Source: JAWXCM01 sp034408745 (lineage in GTDB: Bacteria; Acidobacteriota; Terriglobia; Bryobacterales; Bryobacteraceae). From it: a stretch of 14,992 nt of DNA. Each line of letters starts with the position of its first letter. Position 1 is the first letter of the stretch. The position numbers were made by a program, and so were the translations under genes. Where the stretch lies: assembly GCA_034408745.1 (NCBI GenBank), contig JAWXCM010000120.1:1-14992 (forward strand). The letters run 5' to 3'. The notes below the pieces were generated by a model that had not been told where the DNA came from, searched no databases, and saw nothing but the letters and a program-made list of their open reading frames with translations. This document shows positions 12,714-14,992 of the stretch, piece after piece.

Positions 12714-14992
12714 ATGAAGTCCATCTCCATCCTCGTTCTGATGCTGGCCGTAACCACGACCTCCGTATACGCGCAATCTGTCAAAGGTGTCCTGCTGGGC
12801 AGCGTCACCGATTCCACCGGTCTCGCCGTTCCCGGGGCCTCCGTCAGTATCGTCAACGCCGAATCCGGAGCCGTTGCGTTCAAAGGCACTACGACCGGGG
12901 ACGGCAGCTACACCGCGCCCGCACTGCCTGTGGGTGTCTATCACGTCAGCGTGGAGGCCGCTGGTTTTAAGAAGGTCGAAATCCGCAATATCAACCTTAA
13001 GGTGGATGAGCGGGTGCGGGTAAACGCGCGCCTGGACCCGGGCGTAGTCACTGAACAGATCACGGTCTCCGGCGCGGCCCTGGGCCAGCTTCAAACCGAG
13101 ACTTCGTCCATCAGCGAGATCATCAACGTCGCGCAGATGCAGAGCCTCCCGCTGGCCAACGGAGGCCGGGGCGACGACGTGCTGAACGTCCTGATGCTGG
13201 CTGCCGGAGTGAGTGCCGGAGGCAACGGCACGCGAGTGAACGCGCAGCAGATCTCCATCAACGGCAGCCGAACGCTGAACACGGAGATCACTGTGGATGG
13301 TGTGTCCATCCTCTCCGGCACCACGGGAAGCATCACGATGATGCCCTCGCGCGAAGCCATCCGCGAAGTCAAAGTTCTGACGTCGGCGTACTCGGCGGAG
13401 TATGGGCGAACGTCGGGCGGCTTCGTGAACGCCGTCGTCGACTCCGGCACCAGCCAGTACCACGGAGCGCTTTATCACAGCCTGCGAAACGAGGCGATGA
13501 ACGCCAACGGCTTCTTCAACAACGTGCGTGGGGTCAAGCGGCCCCGCGACCGCCTGCAGCAGTTCGGTGGCAAGCTGGGCGGCCCCGTCGTTATCCCAAA
13601 GATCTACAACGGCCAGAACCGCAGCTTCTTTTTCTTCAATTACGAAGGTCTGCGCATCGCTAACCCCGGCGCGCCCATCTCGACCGTCCCGGATGCGGGC
13701 TTCCGATCCGGCAACTTCGCCGCATCCCGAGTCGTGGTGCGCGACCCCGCCACCGGCGCTCCGTTCCCCGGCAATCTCATCCCTGGCAACCGCATCGACC
13801 CCGCGGCCGCTAAAATTCTCGGCCTGGTGCCGCTCCCCAACTCGCCCGGCACAGCCGACATCGCCAATGGTCGACTGCTGAACAACTACGTCAACGCGCA
13901 GTCCGTGAGCGAGTACATCAACAACTTCACCGGCCGGTACGACCACTCAGCCATGGAAGGCCGGTCGCGCACCTTTCTGCGGATCACGCAGTATGACCAG
14001 AGCCGGCCCGCCGCGGCCATCATGCCCGGCCCGCTCAACAACGAACGCGGCCCTGAGACGCAGGTCGGCTGGCAGGTCGCCCTCGGCTACACGCACGTGC
14101 TGAGCCCGAACCTGCTGCTGGACCTGAGCGCCGGACTGAACCGCAACAACCAGAGCGTCGATCCGCCCGAGTTCGGCCTGGACCCGCGAGCCACCTTCGG
14201 CATCGACCGCACCATCGGCCTGGCCGCGCCGACATTCAACATCAGCGGCTATCGAACGCTGGGCCTGAACGGCAACACGCTCCGCCGCCAGATTACCAAC
14301 ACTTTCAACTACTCCGGCGCCCTGAACTGGTCGAAGTCCGGCCACCTCATCAAGGTGGGCGCGCAGCTTCGGAGGAACCAGTTCAACGTGTTCAACCCGG
14401 GCAACAGCTGGAGCGGCACCTACAACTTCAACGGCGAGATCACCAACGCCACGGGAGCCGCGAACAACCCCGTGAACGCGCTCGCCGACTTCCTGCTTGG
14501 CTCCATCGCCACTGCGGAATACAAGCTGCCGCAGCCCCTGATGGGACGCCGCAACTGGAACCTCGGAGTGTTCCTCCAGGACGACTGGAAGATCACCTCG
14601 AAACTGACGCTCAACCTCGGCCTGCGCTACGAGTACGAATCGCCCATGGTTGTGGTGAACGACGTGTATTCGCGCATTGATGACGCCACGGGCCGCATGC
14701 TTGTCGCCGGCAAGAACGCGAGCCGCTCCCTCAACCTCGACGCCTCGAGACTCAACTTCGCCCCACGCATCGGGCTCGCTCTGTCGCTCAACCGCAAGAC
14801 CGTGATCCGAGCCGCATCCGGCCTCTTCTTCGGCCAGATCTTCTCCAATCTCGGGGGCGGAACCAACAACCCCGGCTTCACCATCGTCCAGAGCTTCCCC
14901 GATCTCGGAGTCGCCGTTCCGCAGGCCTTCCGGCTCAGTCAGGGGTTCCCGCTCATTGCGGTCCAGAACCTCGACGACCCATTTGCAGCCGA
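12714..14992 (+). CDS. Second Oar-like TonB-dependent receptor (3' end outside the window)
   Basis: An uninterrupted frame of 759 complete codons that runs off the right edge; the full protein should be about 1000-1200 residues. Residues 1-20 are a signal peptide (SILVLMLAVTTTSVYA). Residues 21-110 are the carboxypeptidase-regulatory-like domain (LLGSVTDSTGLAVPGASV, ALPVGVYHVSVEAAGFKK). EQITVSG at 114-120 could be a TonB box. The plug follows (LPLANGGRGDDVLNVLMLAAGV, ITVDGVSI, YSAEYGRTSGGFVNAVVDSGT), then the barrel with GGPVVIPKIYNGQNRSFFFFNYEG and FLQDDWKITSKLTLNLGLRYEYE. It is clearly paralogous to the receptor at 1621-4920 (IPKLYSGKNRTFFFLNYEA at the same place) but diverged throughout, so the two probably bind different ligands or different parts of one glycan. 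It is 17 bases after the glycosidase and likely in the same operon. Confidence 0.92.
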   Translation, partial: MKSISILVLMLAVTTTSVYAQSVKGVLLGSVTDSTGLAVPGASVSIVNAESGAVAFKGTTTGDGSYTAPALPVGVYHVSVEAAGFKKVEIRNINLKVDERVRVNARLDPGVVTEQITVSGAALGQLQTETSSISEIINVAQMQSLPLANGGRGDDVLNVLMLAAGVSAGGNGTRVNAQQISINGSRTLNTEITVDGVSILSGTTGSITMMPSREAIREVKVLTSAYSAEYGRTSGGFVNAVVDSGTSQYHGALYHSLRNEAMNANGFFNNVRGVKRPRDRLQQFGGKLGGPVVIPKIYNGQNRSFFFFNYEGLRIANPGAPISTVPDAGFRSGNFAASRVVVRDPATGAPFPGNLIPGNRIDPAAAKILGLVPLPNSPGTADIANGRLLNNYVNAQSVSEYINNFTGRYDHSAMEGRSRTFLRITQYDQSRPAAAIMPGPLNNERGPETQVGWQVALGYTHVLSPNLLLDLSAGLNRNNQSVDPPEFGLDPRATFGIDRTIGLAAPTFNISGYRTLGLNGNTLRRQITNTFNYSGALNWSKSGHLIKVGAQLRRNQFNVFNPGNSWSGTYNFNGEITNATGAANNPVNALADFLLGSIATAEYKLPQPLMGRRNWNLGVFLQDDWKITSKLTLNLGLRYEYESPMVVVNDVYSRIDDATGRMLVAGKNASRSLNLDASRLNFAPRIGLALSLNRKTVIRAASGLFFGQIFSNLGGGTNNPGFTIVQSFPDLGVAVPQAFRLSQGFPLIAVQNLDDPFAA

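Noticed and set aside
12699..13946. 415-codon open frame on the - strand
   Set aside because: Antisense to the second TonB-dependent receptor, whose frame from 12714 is continuous to the window end and well supported. The antisense product shows no known motif.

Overview
The window reads as a chromosomal piece of a high-GC Gram-negative heterotroph, most likely an Acidobacteriota member of the Solibacter/Bryobacter type. The main reasons are the two very large Oar-like TonB-dependent receptors with an N-terminal carboxypeptidase-regulatory-like domain, the absence of any SusD partner, and the mix of secreted sugar-active enzymes and small-molecule enzymes in one run. This placement is inferred from gene content, not from a marker gene.

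Layout. Bases 1-348 hold no intact gene. They contain a short orphan fragment (about 252-347) that encodes the last strands of a concanavalin-A-like domain. Bases 349-1464 encode a secreted protein with a concanavalin-like domain plus a bacterial Ig-like domain. A 156-base gap follows. It carries the only convincing promoter in the window (TTGACA, 18-base spacer, extended -10) and a perfect 11-bp inverted repeat that overlaps the -35 box, so it looks like an operator.

From 1621 to the right edge, ten genes run on the + strand with almost no spacing. In order they are: TonB-dependent receptor; secreted TIM-barrel glycoside-hydrolase-like protein; MFS transporter of the anion:cation symporter type; isocitrate/isopropylmalate-type dehydrogenase; DUF6282 metal-dependent hydrolase-like protein; Asp/Glu racemase-superfamily protein; xylose-isomerase-like TIM-barrel protein; secreted concanavalin-like protein; secreted DUF5060/GH140-like glycosidase; and a second TonB-dependent receptor, cut by the window end. 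Seven of the nine junctions overlap (1, 4, 11, 25, 4, 4 and 4 bases); the other two gaps are 2 and 17 bases.

Taken together, this resembles a SusD-less polysaccharide or oligosaccharide utilisation locus. Outer-membrane receptors would import glycan fragments, secreted or periplasmic enzymes would release an unusual sugar or sugar acid, the MFS protein would carry it inward, and four cytoplasmic enzymes would convert it without an encoded kinase. The identity of the sugar and the order of reactions cannot be read from the sequence. The four-enzyme cytoplasmic cassette is the best candidate here for an undescribed pathway. No RNA genes, insertion sequences, CRISPR arrays, regulators or factor-independent terminators were recognised.
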